Part shown: positions 32,380-43,042 of the stretch, in pieces
Layout of the letters: each line of letters starts with the position of its first letter
How positions within the stretch are numbered: position 1 is the stretch's first letter
The notes under the pieces: model-generated
Databases searched by the model: none
Told to the model about the DNA's origin: nothing
What the model saw: the letters and a program-made list of their open reading frames with translations, nothing else
Translations under genes and position numbers: made by a program
Origin: Massospora cicadina
Taxonomy: Eukaryota; Entomophthoromycota; Entomophthoromycetes; Entomophthorales; Entomophthoraceae
Length of the DNA stretch: 64,000 nucleotides
NCBI GenBank assembly: GCA_022478985.1
Contig: JAKSZP010014935.1
Coordinates: 1 to 64,000, forward strand
Direction of reading: 5' to 3'

Positions 32380-34800
32380 GCGGGGAAAATACAATGACAA
32401 ATCCTCATTCGTTCCAACCTAGCCTGATCAGGTTCTGAGCACGGCATGCTCAAGAAGCTCAGAGGACACCTAACTCGGAACCAACATTGTTTACTGTTAC
32501 CAAACCAGGGGATGATGAAATTATGATTACTGTGCAATTCAAGAATTGTCCGGAGCTGATGATTAACCAACATGGACGCTCCACAAATTTGACTACACAA
32601 CAACCAAGAATTATTATGGAATGGCTGTTGTGCTGGTATCACCTATATGAGGATGAGAATGGGTAAAATGCCGTGAGTTTGTTTTATAACCAACGCAATC
32701 AAAAAAATCGATATGCACTGTACATGTCTTATTTGGATGCCACAACTACGGGGTTAACTCGCCGCCTTGGTACTCACAGAATTTAGGAATACTTAGTTGC
32801 TTATGTGCAACCTTTGATTCGCCAGTTACTACGTGTCCTGGCTCACCATAACATTGAAATTGGAGATGTGTTGCAGTTTGCCAAAGCACAACAGCATGAT
32901 ACTCGCCTCCTGATGGACCGCCTTGATCATTTGTTCTCAGAAATACAGGGGGCGCTGGCACAGATGGATCATTGTGTCAGGGATTTTTTCCCATCAATTG
33001 GACCTTCTAGTACCACAGTTAAACTCAGAATTACCTCAAGTAATAAGAGAACTACTGGGACAGCATGGCCTATCCGCGGAGTGGATTCAGGATGTGACAA
33101 CCTTAGGAATAATACCAAGTGCTGTATGCTTGAGCTAGCCAAATGGGCAGAAGCTCTTGAAGCTGTGATTGCTCAGCTCAAGAAAAAAATGACTCTGATG
33201 GAACTGCAATTGGCGGCCCAAGTCAGATCTCTATTGACAAAATTAGATCAACTCCATATTGAATGGGATACCTAGGCAAGCGTCTGATAACGCGCTTATT
33301 CTTAGGTCAACATCCACTGATTATCTCCAACTCATTAATTGAGTTATATGACTGAGAGTTGTTAGTAAGGTGGAACGCCAACGAGCCTCCCCTCTCCCTA
33401 TTGGTGAGACAAGTGAGTATGCAGACATGCAAGACTGCATTGATACTCTTTGAAAGGCCAATGAGGAATCAGCGTGGGAACAATCTTTCCTTTTAACCAA
33501 ATAAACAACGCCAACCAGCAAGCAGAAATCGCAAGACAACAACAAACCCGCCTGCAGAATAGAATTAAGGAAGTTCTTTCACGATTACAAACTATAGAAC
33601 AAACACTGGATAATAAAAAGGAATTCCGCTGAGAATTGCAATGGCAATATAACATGCTGCAACAAGAATGGCAAGATGGATGGTGTAGATGTGCTTCAGT
33701 CAAAAATGGAACAGCTGATTAGTGAACAGTTTACAAGGTGTACCGGAGCTGGGGGAAATAGGGCAGTTAGTGACGACTTGGGGGAAGAATGTTATGGATC
33801 AGCAAATGAGTATCTATGGGGTGGTACGACTGACCCCCACGTGACAACACTTCTTCTGCTTCCACTTTGACAAGATCAAGCTCAGCTGGATGGAGGCATG
33901 ATAACACACCAAATGATGGTTCCCATAGTTGCTCCGAATCCAGTTCACCTGCCCCTTGTAGCAGAACCCAAGAGCCAAGTGAATTCGTCCATATTGAAAA
34001 TTTATCTCCTTTCAGTCATGACAGAAACCTACATGGGTATTTTAAATGTTTTGAATTCGCTGTGGAAGGGGCTACTGATCAATGGAAAGTGAAGATGTTA
34101 CTGTCCGCTTTAGATGTGGAAAGTGCTGACCAAGTGACCTGCTATCTTCCAAATAGCTTGGTGTCTTACACACAAGTAAAAGCAATAGTTATCCGGCTGT
34201 TCAGAGGCACTAACAAGATGTCTCAATGAAAAGCTGAATTTATGATTATACAGTTTAACCAGAATGAGACCTTGTCAGAATTTGCCGAGCAGTTTTTGGA
34301 AGAAGCTCAAGTTTTACTTGGGGCTAATATTCTAACCACTGAGGATGTAGGCATAGCGATGACGGCGGCAGTCAAACCATATTGGGAACTATATAATTCT
34401 ATGTCTCATGTGTTGGATGGGGATACCGGCTTCATTAAAATTGTGAACGCTTTACATCGACTCTCTGCCATTAATGGCACCCCCAATGTAGCCCAAAAAC
34501 CCTCCGTTGCCCCCGCTCCATCCTTTTCTGAATATTGGGCACAGCAACTGGTTTATCAGCTGCTGAACGTAATTGTCGCTCATATGAGTCAGTAGACCCT
34601 TTCCATCCCATGTACGCTTCACCAGTTCAACCGCAATCATGGAACCTTAGTGGCAATTCTCGACCTGGTCCTTCCAGCCCAAATTATATATGTGCACTTT
34701 TATGAACACTTGCTTCCAGTGCGTACAAAGAGGGCATTATGCAGATGATTGCCCTAGCAAACCACAAGTGTATGCAATGCCAACTATGAAAACTGAGAAG
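32380..34800 (+). pseudogene. Gypsy C Gag with coiled-coil extension
   Basis: The N-terminal domain includes SEPTLFTVTKPGDDEIMI and IIMEWLLCWYHLYEDENG (about 32,470-32,665). Helical segment LIRQLLRVLAHHNIEIGDVL onward (32,805-33,275). Gln-rich coiled coil IARQQQTRLQNRIKEVLSRL (about 33,520-33,680). Capsid-like NLHGYFKCFEFAVEGATDQW and FAEQFLEEAQVLLGANILT (33,990-34,595). Knuckle CFQCVQRGHYADDC (about 34,705-34,750), an intact CX2CX4HX4C. Several stops and frame changes. The extension doubles the usual Gag length. Confidence 0.82.
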
Positions 34801-35219
34801 GGAAAAGTTCAAGCGGAGTAGAGACGGGACGCTCTACCTCTGCTAAGCTCAATTCACTTGTCCCTAATACCTGACAAACAACTATATGAGTAGAAATTGA
34901 ACCTCAATCAGACGATTTGTTATACCAGCAGCTTTCTCTGGATACCCCTGCTTCTGCTTCTGAGAGTAAGAGTTCACCCAATTGGGCTGAGCTCCTCCAA
35001 GATGTGCAGAAACCATATGCGTGGCAGATACTGGAACAGACTGGCACCAGCCATACAGATATTTCGCTAAACATCGCTCCTTTAATAGGGGTTAAAATAG
35101 CTATTCCGGTGAAAAGAATTGCTAGTGAGTATCCTCAGGTCGGCAAGGGTATTTCTTCCTCTTTAAGTAACACAAAGCCCTTGAACTTATGAGTAATAAA
35201 CTCTGATGATTCTTCTTAC

Positions 35220-36073
35220 TTGGGTAGTACTTATTATGACATATACGTTCAAAACACAAAAATTCGCGCGATCATAGACATAGGAGCGCCTGTGAACATA
35301 GTCTCCACCTGGTTAGTGGCTAAACTTATGTTTAAACTGGATGTGGACCATCGAGTAGTATATGGGACATTGAGAACACATAGCATTGTGTCGGAAGGAG
35401 CATATAGCGCGTTTTTCCTACAATTTGGGTCAGTCTGGGTGTCTGCTCCGGCGGTGGTCTTTCCAAATAACCACTACAATATGTTGATCGGTGCAGCTTT
35501 TATAAAAAATTTGGCATTGTGATAGATATGGCGGAAGAAACCCTTACTATGTTTGGCCAACAGATTCCAGTAAATTTTTCCTCTGGTGGAATCCCAATGG
35601 ATCCAGTCCACTCCAGTCAGGTCAATCTAGTATACTGTGATGGAGTGATCCCTGTTTGCATCAGCAACTGAGTCAGTGGACCAAGATCCTCCCCAACAAG
35701 ATTTATGAGTATAAAGGAATCCTGCTTGAGCAACGCGCCCTTTAAACTTACCATCTGGACACCAGGCATAATAGGGACTGGGCTCGAAATTGAAGTCCTT
35801 AAGGGGCTTTATGGAGAAATCCTGGCGCCTCATCAGCACTCGCAGCTCAAACTACATGTGGCTCTGGGGCTATTGTTTCCTGGGAATGGGGAGGTGAAGG
35901 TGCTGCTTGCGAACCTACAGAAGGAGACAATAACGATTAGGTGGCACCAAGTGGTGGCTTACCTACACTTCATCCTATTGGAGAAGTTTGATGTATTCAT
36001 AACTTTGGCTCATGGGAAAAATTTTGGACTACTGGATCACGCCTTGTTTGGCGTACTGACTGTAGATCCATGA
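35220..36073 (+). pseudogene. Gypsy C protease and linker
   Basis: IRAIIDIGAPVNIVSTWLV (active site DIG in place of DTG), then SAPAVVFPNNHYNMLIGAAF (35,220-35,522). A linker ORF (35,705-36,073) includes LLFPGNGEVKVLLANLQKE and HQVVAYLHFI, shared with gypsy B and D. Confidence 0.85.
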
Positions 36074-36076
36074 GAA

Positions 36077-37200
36077 GTGCTCACAGGACTATCAGCGGAT
36101 CAGCAAGATAAGGCTATGGCATTATTTGAAAAGTATCGGGATATTTTTGCAAATAAAAATCATGACTTGGGGTGCGCTCAAGGAGTAATACATCGGATTG
36201 ATATGAGGGATCACCAACCCATTTGTTCACGTCCTATTAGACATTCTAAAGCAATGGAAGAGGTTGTCTCTGACAAAGTGGATAAGCTTATCGAGCAAGG
36301 GATGCTGGAGCTATCAAACAGTCCCTGGGCATCACCTGTGCTCATTGTAAAGAAGAAGGATGGCATGAACTGAGTGGTTATTGACTATCATAAACTCAAT
36401 AATGTAACAAAGAAGGATTCTAACCCTCTTCCACAGAATGATGATGCATTAGACCGATTGGGTGGGGAAAACTATTTTTCCGCCCTGGATCTGATCTTGG
36501 GGTACTAGCAGATCGAATTGCCACCAATGAAATGGGAGAAATCTGCAATCATCACCTCAAGAAGGTTGTTTTAACTAACACGCATGCCGTAAGGATTGTG
36601 TAACGCTCCAGCTAGATTCCAGTGTGCCATGGATACGATTTTAGGTGATTTAAAGATGTCCTGCGTCTTAGTTTACCTTGATGACATTAATGTGTTTTTG
36701 CGAATGTTCAGAGAGCATCTAGCCCACTTGGAACAAGTGTTTCAGCGCCTTGCTGCCGCTAATATCAAAATTAAGCCTCAGAAGTGCCATTTCTTTAAAG
36801 AGCAATTGGAATACCTCGGTTTTGTTGTGAATTCAAATGTTCTTAAACTGCAGCTGGCTAAAGTGGAAGTGATAGGCAAGATGACTCAGCCAGAAAATAA
36901 GCGGGACATTCAGGTGTTTCTAGGAATGGTTGGGTATTCTCAACGGTTCATTCCCAATTTCAGTTGTATTGAGGCACCGCTTTTTGAGCTAATAATGAAA
37001 ACGCTCCTTTCAATTGGATGGAACGATGCCAGAACGCTTTCAATGTATTGTGTACCGCGTTAGCAAGTGCACCCATATTGCAATACCCCAACTTCGATAA
37101 GCTGTTCATAGTACAAATTGACGCATCCTTAGCTGCTATTGTGGCAGTATTATCCCAGAAGGATGATGACGGTGTGAAACATCCTGTCGCCTTCTGTAGT
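36077..37200 (+). pseudogene. Gypsy C reverse transcriptase
   Basis: SNSPWASPVLIVKKKDGMN, stop, VVIDYHKLNN (36,300-36,405); ALDLILGY, stop (TAG at 36,505 where gypsy D has TGG), QIEL; CNAPARFQCAMDTIL and catalytic YLDDINVFLRMFREH (36,596-36,730); QVFLGMVGYSQRFIPNF (36,910-36,960). The YLDD is intact. Confidence 0.9.
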
Positions 37201-37490
37201 TAGAGCTTGAATTGTCATGAACGAAACTACACTGTAACTGAGCAGGAGTGTTTAACTGTGATCTATGCTTATAAGCAATTTCAGGTATATTTGCATGGAG
37301 TAAGATTTCAAGTAGTGATGGATCACGCTTCCTTGCGCTGGCTACAGAATCTGTGTGAACCAGAAGGACGGCTCGCACGTTGGGTTCTGAAGCTACAAGC
37401 TTACAATTTCGAGAACTTACATTGACCTGGGGCAAAACATCAAAACGCAGCTTGTCTGTCTCAATTGCCCATGGTCACTATCACAGCAGA
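37018..37490 (+). pseudogene. Gypsy C RNase H
   Basis: FIVQIDASLAAIVAVLSQKD (37,018-37,203), NYTVTEQECLTVIYAYKQF and VVMDHASLRWLQNL (37,207-37,425), and the tether ending LSQLP. The catalytic Asp of VTDHAS survives as VMDHAS. A stop separates the two halves. Confidence 0.88.
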
Positions 37491-37599
37491 TCTGGCTGAT
37501 ATAATGTATGAAAAAATGATGGTGAACAAATACCAGGATGAGCCGCCGCAAGATATCAAGGTGTTAGATGGACTCATGGAGGGTACTTTCATGTGAGGG

Positions 37600-38689
37600 G
37601 GAGAATTATACAAGCGGATTGGAGACTTGACGCTGAATTTTCCTAAGCCTTCAAATAGACCCTCAATAATTATGGATGCTCATTGGGCTGTAGGCCATGA
37701 TGGTTTGCGGAAGACGCTCGAGTTTTTGCAACCCCAATACTTCTGGGAAAGCATGCATTATAGAGTACTGGAAACTATTAGCTGTTGCCATCAATGTCAA
37801 GTTGAAAAACCTTTCCGTAAGAAAACCACCTAACAATTAGTGAATCCCTGGTTTGCATGGCACACCGTTTCCATTGATGTAGTGGGATCTCTGCTGACTA
37901 GTGCCAATCAATCCAAGTATATAATTGTCGCCATTGATCATTTGACCCGATGGGTGGAGGCCAGGGCTATTAGCAACTTGGGCGCGGTCACCACTGCCAA
38001 GTTTATTATGGAAAGTGTTATACAGTGGCATGGCTGCCCGCAGTTCATCCTGACGGACAACAGAACCAACTTTACTTCACATATTCTGCTGAAGTTAAAC
38101 GAGTTGATGGCAATTTGCGGGGTTTTGACCGCCCCCTATCATCCAGAATCAAATGGGATGGTGGAGAGTTAACAGAACCCTAGTAAACATACTTTGCAAA
38201 TTGATAATGGACCAGCTCTCAGAATGGAGTTCTCTTCTACATACCGCTGTGTTTGCTTATAATATCAGCTATCATTCTGCCACTGGTAAGAGTCCCTTTC
38301 AACTGCTGTATGGATGACATACAGCTCTGCCTGCCTTGCTATATTCGTGTGTAGAGGACACTGGTGGTGTGAATCCTCAGCAATATCTGAGGCAACTCAC
38401 GGACACATTGATCAAGTAGCAAACTGAAGCCTACTCCACCAGTTTGGCTAAGAAAATTCGTGACCAGGAGGCCAACCAGAAGCGCCAGAGCAGACTTCCA
38501 TTGTTCGCTGAAGGCGATCATGTGTTATTCCACGACCAGCATGGATTCAGACGAAAGAATAAGCTCTCCAACATTTGGTTCAGCCCGTTTGAGATTATTG
38601 AGAAGACTGGTATGGATGTCTACACAATCAAGGAACCTGCTAGGGGTCAGATTATCAACCGAGTCTATGCTAAGTTCTTTAGAACATAA
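37600..38689 (+). pseudogene. Gypsy C integrase
   Basis: Zinc-binding AHWAVGHDGLRKTLEFLQ and CCHQCQVEKPFRKK (37,627-37,833); core [43 protein letters not shown] and [14 protein letters not shown] (37,840-38,172); C-terminal part DHVLFHDQHGFRRKNKLSNI (38,444-38,689). Frame broken near 38,170 and 38,420. No chromodomain. Confidence 0.9.
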
Positions 38690-38728
38690 AAACAGTAAGA
38701 GCCTATTGTCCAGTCAAAGGGGGGGTAA

Positions 38729-39206
38729 TGTCAGGAAGTTGATATGACTGGATGATATGCTACCCATATTGTTGGATCACAGGGGAATTGATATGAGTCT
38801 CAAGATTTACAAAAAGGGGATACATAAATTATAATCAAGTAAAATGAGAACATCCAGTGAATTGAGAGGAATCATGCCGTGATTTAATATGAATGAGAGC
38901 AACTTGAAAAAGGAAGAAGAATAGAAGATACCAAGCTGAGGATGCATCCAGCTTGAGGAATTGAGGTACAAAGAGCCTGATGGAAGATTAAAAGAGGATA
39001 GTCTTTTATGAGGAAAGAGTAGTGCAGAACAGTCAGCGAGACATTTAAAAATAAAGAAAGAAATAAGGGGCAATAGCTCCATATATTTTATTTAGTTTTA
39101 TTACAAGAATCGGCGATCCTCATATCATTTGATTAGGTTGCTCAGTGGCTATACCCTGTAAAAATCCAACTTGGTGACAGCAGACCTAAACGCCGAGAAA
39201 ATAACA
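38729..39206 (+). repeat. Gypsy C 3' LTR
   Basis: 478 bp, preceded by the purine tract AAAGGGGGGGTAA (38,716-38,728). Confidence 0.93.
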
Positions 39207-39499
39207 ATGGTTTATTTTTAACATAAAAAACTAAATTTTGGGGAAGGTCTTTAATGGGAAATATAAGGAAGAAAAATCTACTAACAATTTTCTCAGTGCA
39301 ATGCAACTGATTAAGTAGTGGTCAATTGGAGAGGAAACAAGCCAGGTTTGGGCCCCTCAAGTTTGACCTAACTGGCGAATTATTTGGGAATGGGGACAGA
39401 TAAAGTCACTGGGAATTGACACCAAAGGGGTCAGCGGCAGGCTGAGTCACTGCCAGTTCAACCTTGAATGCCCAAACTGAGACTTGCCTGTATTTCTGG

Positions 39500-39967
39500 C
39501 AGTTGGCGTGATGGCATCTAGCCCAAAAAAGCAACAGGAATCCCCCAAGGCCACCCCATGTAGGGGCAGTCCCAATTGGTTGGGAAAGGGTTCAGGATGC
39601 CCAACTTTCCCATGCCTGGTTGCTGGGCCATTCGTTCATTCAAAAACGTTGTGTTGGATGCAATGCCCAATTTGCCAGAAGGGCGCTTCAAACTATTGTC
39701 GATGGTGTCTGACGCTGCTACCTGCATGTCAGGGATCATATTGTCGATTTTGAGAGGGGCTTAATTTTGATGACTGAGGTGTTGGCCAAATCAAAAACGT
39801 TGGCAATTCCGGCTAATGGTCAATCTTTATTCCTTTTTGACTATGTGAATCCTGATCATCAGGCTTGTTTCCACTCATTTTTGGACTGATATACTTCAAT
39901 TTTGGCAATTTTGGCACAAATTTCCCTGAACAGGCGTAAAAGTTTGGGAGAGGAGAATGTGGGCACT
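39500..39967 (-). pseudogene. LTR-encoded ORF in the solo LTR-1 copy
   Basis: Minus strand: PTFSSPKLLRLFREICAKIA from about 39,965, then in the second frame MIPDMQVAASDTIDNS, TTFLNERMAQQPGMGKLGIL and CPYMGWPWGIPVAFLG (39,518-39,739). Third copy of the protein described at 9,375, with the same frame change. Function unknown. Confidence 0.55.
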
Positions 39968-39992
39968 GGGGGAGGGATCTAAAGATGGAGAG

Positions 39993-40046
39993 CTGTTACC
40001 CAGCGCTCATCTACCATGTGGGCGAGATCACCCTGGGTGACGAGGG
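39993..40046 (-). other. Conserved LTR hairpin motif, copy e
   Basis: Minus strand: GTCACCCAGGGTGATCTCGC, then CCACATGGTAGATGAGCG and CTGGGTAAC; 86 bp from the LTR-1 start at 40,132. Confidence 0.8.
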
Positions 40047-40379
40047 GTACAGCCACCCTCTTCAAAGCCTTTTTGCTTGGAAATGGGAAGAGGGCCTGAT
40101 CGACACACAGGGGACGTTCCCCTGGACTTACAGGAAGATTTTAAAATTTTTAAACAATAAAATTTGACCATCAATTTTCACAGTGTGTTACAATTGTTTA
40201 AATAGCCATTATGAAGGGAATAATTAGGAAATTACAGGATTGGGGCCATTGAGATTCAAACTAACCTGGTAAACTTTATGTGGGAGGAACTAATTTATTT
40301 GGAACTAAATTCAACGGTATAAGAGGCTTGATGAGTTGTTATCAGTTCGTCCATGGATGCCCAAATTGCATAGCTGCTT

Positions 40380-40832
40380 TGAGTCTGAAATACGAGTGAT
40401 GGCGCTTCACCTGATGGGCAACGGAAACCTTTCAAGGCCACCCCATGTAGGGCAGTCCTAAGAGGTCAGGAATGGGTGTGGGGCGCCCAACCCACTTGCA
40501 CCTGATTGCTCCAGCATCTGTTTGACAAGGTGAGATATGCCGGACAAAGAGTTTAATTCTTTCAGAGAGGGTTCAGAGCTGGTGGTGAGTTTTACCAATG
40601 GCCCAATGCCATTGGCGAGGTTTACCATAGTTTTGACACTAGACACTTTATCTTTTTATGATACACCGCTGTTGGGATTTGTTGCTAATGGTTTGGTGCT
40701 GTTGGGCCTTGATGATGAAGGCTCATTGCATCAGCCTCTTGACCCCTTCACCCCATGTGGATGCCAATTATCGAATAACTCAACACAAATTTCCCTTAAT
40801 TTGCATATCAATTTGTCTGAAGTTAATACTGG
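40380..40832 (-). pseudogene. LTR-encoded ORF in LTR-2
   Basis: Minus strand, mostly one frame: PVLTSDKLICKLREICVELF (from 40,832), two stops, VKTMVNLANGIGPLVKL, GISHLVKQMLEQSGASGLGA and PHPFLTS (to 40,458). After a frame change come PYMGWP, stop, KVSVAHQVKRHHS. It matches the LTR-1 ORF (TLTSEELLHLIREICAEI; FLTKQM; PYMGWPWKIPVTHW) at protein level although the DNA is clearly diverged. Confidence 0.55.
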
Positions 40833-40861
40833 AATAGATTACTGGATACTTAAATGGTAAG

Positions 40862-40914
40862 CTGTGAACCACAGCTCATCCACCATATGGGCGAGGTCAC
40901 CCTGGGAGATGAGA
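40862..40914 (-). other. Conserved LTR hairpin motif, copy f
   Basis: Minus strand CCAGGGTGACCTCGCCCATA, then TGGTGGATGAG; central CATATG. 88 bp from the LTR-2 start (41,002). Confidence 0.72.
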
Positions 40915-41109
40915 GGGGCAGCTGGCCTTCTTGGAATTCTTTTTTAATGGGAAAGGGAATGCCACCCAGTCCAAGCAGAGGGGACGCTCCCCCTGACTTA
41001 CAAAAGGGTTCTCCACCAGTAGGGGTTGGTAGCAATCCTCTCCTTCAGAACGTTGTCTCTGGCATTTTGAGTTCCACCAATGTGAGTAGATAAAAATATG
41101 CCAAAATTA

Positions 41110-41300
41110 TTTGCGTAAATAGGTTTTGGGTATGGATATCCCCATCCGCCGTGGCTCATCATCATCAGAGATCATGATCCCATCTCTGATAGGTACAGGT
41201 GCAACAAATCCTTCCTGACCCAGTGAAACCAGCCATATGTGGCCTGGTCGTGGGAACACTAAGTCACCCATTGGATGAAGCAGCACCAATACACAAAGCA
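41110..41300 (+). pseudogene. LTR-encoded ORF remnant in LTR-3
   Basis: QPYVAWSWEH, stop, VTHW (41,230-41,274), homologous to PYMGWPWKIPVTHW of LTR-1. The N-terminal end PPMLTTH, stop, LL lies at 31,024 before the LTR-2 insertion. Too broken to call a product. Confidence 0.45.
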
Positions 41301-41769
41301 AAATTGCATTGGGAGGTGAAAGTTGGTGGCATAATTTAAGCAGAGTCAGATGGTTAGGCCGGGATCTGTCTGGCATCATAGGATTTCAGGATGCCAATCT
41401 GGTACAATTGATAATAACACTATCATTCCTGAAGATGAATTCAATAGTTTGGGTCCCCAATTTGTTTTAAATTTTAAAAGGCAGTAGACTCTGACAGGTT
41501 CAGCTGTTAATCCATTTTTCATATTTTCTACCCTTTAAAAATTCCAAAAAATTGATTACAAAAAAGTTTTAAAAACATTGTCTGTGTTTTTTTTGCAGTA
41601 TTCCAGACCACTCACAACTATATTGCTTATTTTAGAGGTCATTGTCTGGCGAATGCAGCTGCCTTTCTCTTCTCTCATCCATCAATATTGATGGCTGTAC
41701 CAGAGATATTTTGGCTGGGTTTAAGGGTGTTCACTCACACAGAGTTTCAGGAAAGTCTAATTGTTATCA

Positions 41770-42355
41770 GCACGCTCCATGACAATATGTGATCTTTGTC
41801 AAAAACTATGCTACTCAAGAAGGTGATCTGTTTCTTATAGAACTCACAATTACCTATTTTCAGCGTCTGTTTGCCGCCCTCAAATGCTCAACCACCTGCC
41901 ACAAGTGGATCTTCTGAGACTCTTGATCTGGGAAAGAACCAGAATGTCATCCATGTATGCTACAGCACATACATTTTTAAAAAAATTCTCAAGGCTGCAT
42001 CAATGTGACGTTGGAAATTTGCAGGCGTATTCTTTATCCCAAACGACATGTCTCAGAATTGGAAAATTATATTCCTGGTATAGAATGCAGTAATCCATTC
42101 CTACCCTTTTTTAATGCGAATCTGGTTAAAGGCGTTCAAAAAACCCAGCTTAAAGAACGCTTTGACCTTCTCCACATAGTGGGCAATTTGAGCCTCCATA
42201 GGAGTGGGATGTAAATTGGTATGGTAACATTATTAAAAATTACCATAATTTACACAAGGCCATAGTGTGCTATCCACTTTTTACACATTGAGTAGCGGCA
42301 AACATATTGGAGATGTACACTGAAAAAGGCCCCATGGCAAATTGCTCAATAACCC
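41770..42355 (-). pseudogene. Chromovirus 2 reverse transcriptase
   Basis: Minus strand: SPICLPLL and WPCVNYGNF (about 42,240-42,320), FFKLGFLNAFNQIRIKKG, stop, EWITAFYTRN (about 42,080-42,160), MSFGIKNTPANFQRHID (41,990-42,050), TWMTFWF in place of YxDDILV (41,935, frame slipped), and CEFYKKQITFLSSIVFDKDH (about 41,800-41,860). The NAFNQIRI and PANFQRHI blocks are chromovirus-type. Cut at 42,356 by gypsy D. Confidence 0.85.
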
Positions 42356-42880
42356 TGTTGAGATTTTAATATGACTGGGCAATAAGCTAGTGTTCTGGTG
42401 AATTGTTAAGTAGATGCAAAGCAAGCTCCGAGGGCGAGTAATAGGTTAGAGCAATGTGAGGTAAATAAATTGAATTAATTAGGGTTTGGTATTTGAGGAA
42501 ATTCCATTGAAGCCTTGAGGGTCAAACAAATTCTACATTAATAACGAATCAAGAATTACTAAGTGAAATGTGTCAAATCTGTTGAGGAATACTGAGGGTT
42601 AAAGGCTGAGCGAGAAAGAAAAAGAGGGAGAGGTTTTTAATTGAAGAAAAGAAGAAGTGAGTAGGAAGAAGTAGGGAACGTATGCAGAGAGGGTCTGTGG
42701 TTAGATCATATTAAATGTAAATATTAGCGACATTGGGGCAATTGCCTCATACCTTTATATATAAGGTTATTACATTTAATTGAGGTCTAACGATCTCCAT
42801 ATCATTTGGCCGTTGCTCAGTGGGCTAAACCATGCGCAATTCATTCAGCGGAATTAGCCATATCCACCAAAAAGTTAAAA
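42356..42880 (+). repeat. Gypsy D 5' LTR
   Basis: Starts TGTTGAGATTTTAATATGAC; aligned with 47,943-48,475. Ends AAAGTTAAAA where the 3' copy has AAAGTTAACA. Confidence 0.9.
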
Positions 42881-42881
42881 G

Positions 42882-42902
42882 TGGTGCTCACGACAGGGGC
42901 CC
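42882..42902 (+). other. Gypsy D primer-binding site
   Basis: TGGTGCTCACGACAGGGGCC. Its complement GGCCCCTGTCGTGAGCACCA resembles the 3' end of a tRNA whose acceptor 5' strand would read GCTCACG. Confidence 0.75.
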
Positions 42903-43042
42903 AATGATCAACTAATTACAACTTCATCAATGGCACCTATGGCGCAACCAGCTCGCTTTAATGGGGTACTACCCCAGTGGTTGAATAAACTCACTATGGG
43001 GAACTGAAGCTTGCTTTAGATACCTTACTTCAGGCGCAAAAA

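Larger units (their letters stand above)
31865..39206 (+). mobile_element. Gypsy C, full-length decayed Ty3/gypsy
   Basis: LTRs of 480 bp (31,865-32,344 and 38,729-39,206) enclose a primer site, a long coiled-coil Gag, protease, RT, RNase H, integrase and a G-rich purine tract. Flanks GTGGT (31,860-31,864) and ATGGT (39,207-39,211) agree at four of five bases. Inserted in the LTR-1 copy 31,632-40,132. All ORFs are interrupted. Confidence 0.92.
31632..40132 (-). mobile_element. LTR-1 solo LTR, split by gypsy C
   Basis: Plus-strand start TGTCAGTCAAACAGCAAG (31,632), end CCTGGACTTACA (40,132), with a perfect 5-bp duplication GGAAG (31,627-31,631 and 40,133-40,137). It is the chromovirus 1 LTR in reverse orientation, about 1.15 kb net. 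The internal region was presumably lost by LTR-LTR recombination before gypsy C arrived. Confidence 0.88.
31093..41002 (-). mobile_element. LTR-2 solo LTR, split by LTR-1
   Basis: On the plus strand it starts TGTCAGGAAAGCGGCAG (31,093) and ends CCCTGACTTACA (41,002), both matching LTR-1 termini. Flanks ACAGG (31,088-31,092) and AAAGG (41,003-41,007) agree at four of five positions. Net length about 1.4 kb after removing the insert 31,632-40,137. No internal coding region, so a solo LTR. Confidence 0.72.
30858..41570 (+). mobile_element. LTR-3 relic, split by LTR-2
   Basis: Starts TGTAAGTCTGGAGG (30,858). Part one ends at 31,092; part two resumes at 41,003. Part two aligns with the copy at 54,070-54,790 through GAGTTCCAC, CATATGTGGCCTGG and the T-rich end near 41,560. 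The right end is approximate. Hairpin motif 87 bp in; ORF remnants at 31,024 and 41,230. Confidence 0.65.

Noticed and set aside
41107..41379. 90-codon minus ORF in LTR-3 (contains RPGHIWLVSLGQEGFVAPVP), also seen inverted at 54,330-54,510
   Set aside because: It appears in both LTR-3 copies, but the opposite strand carries the PYVAWSW frame shared with LTR-1 and LTR-2. The minus similarity is most simply a shadow of homologous DNA.
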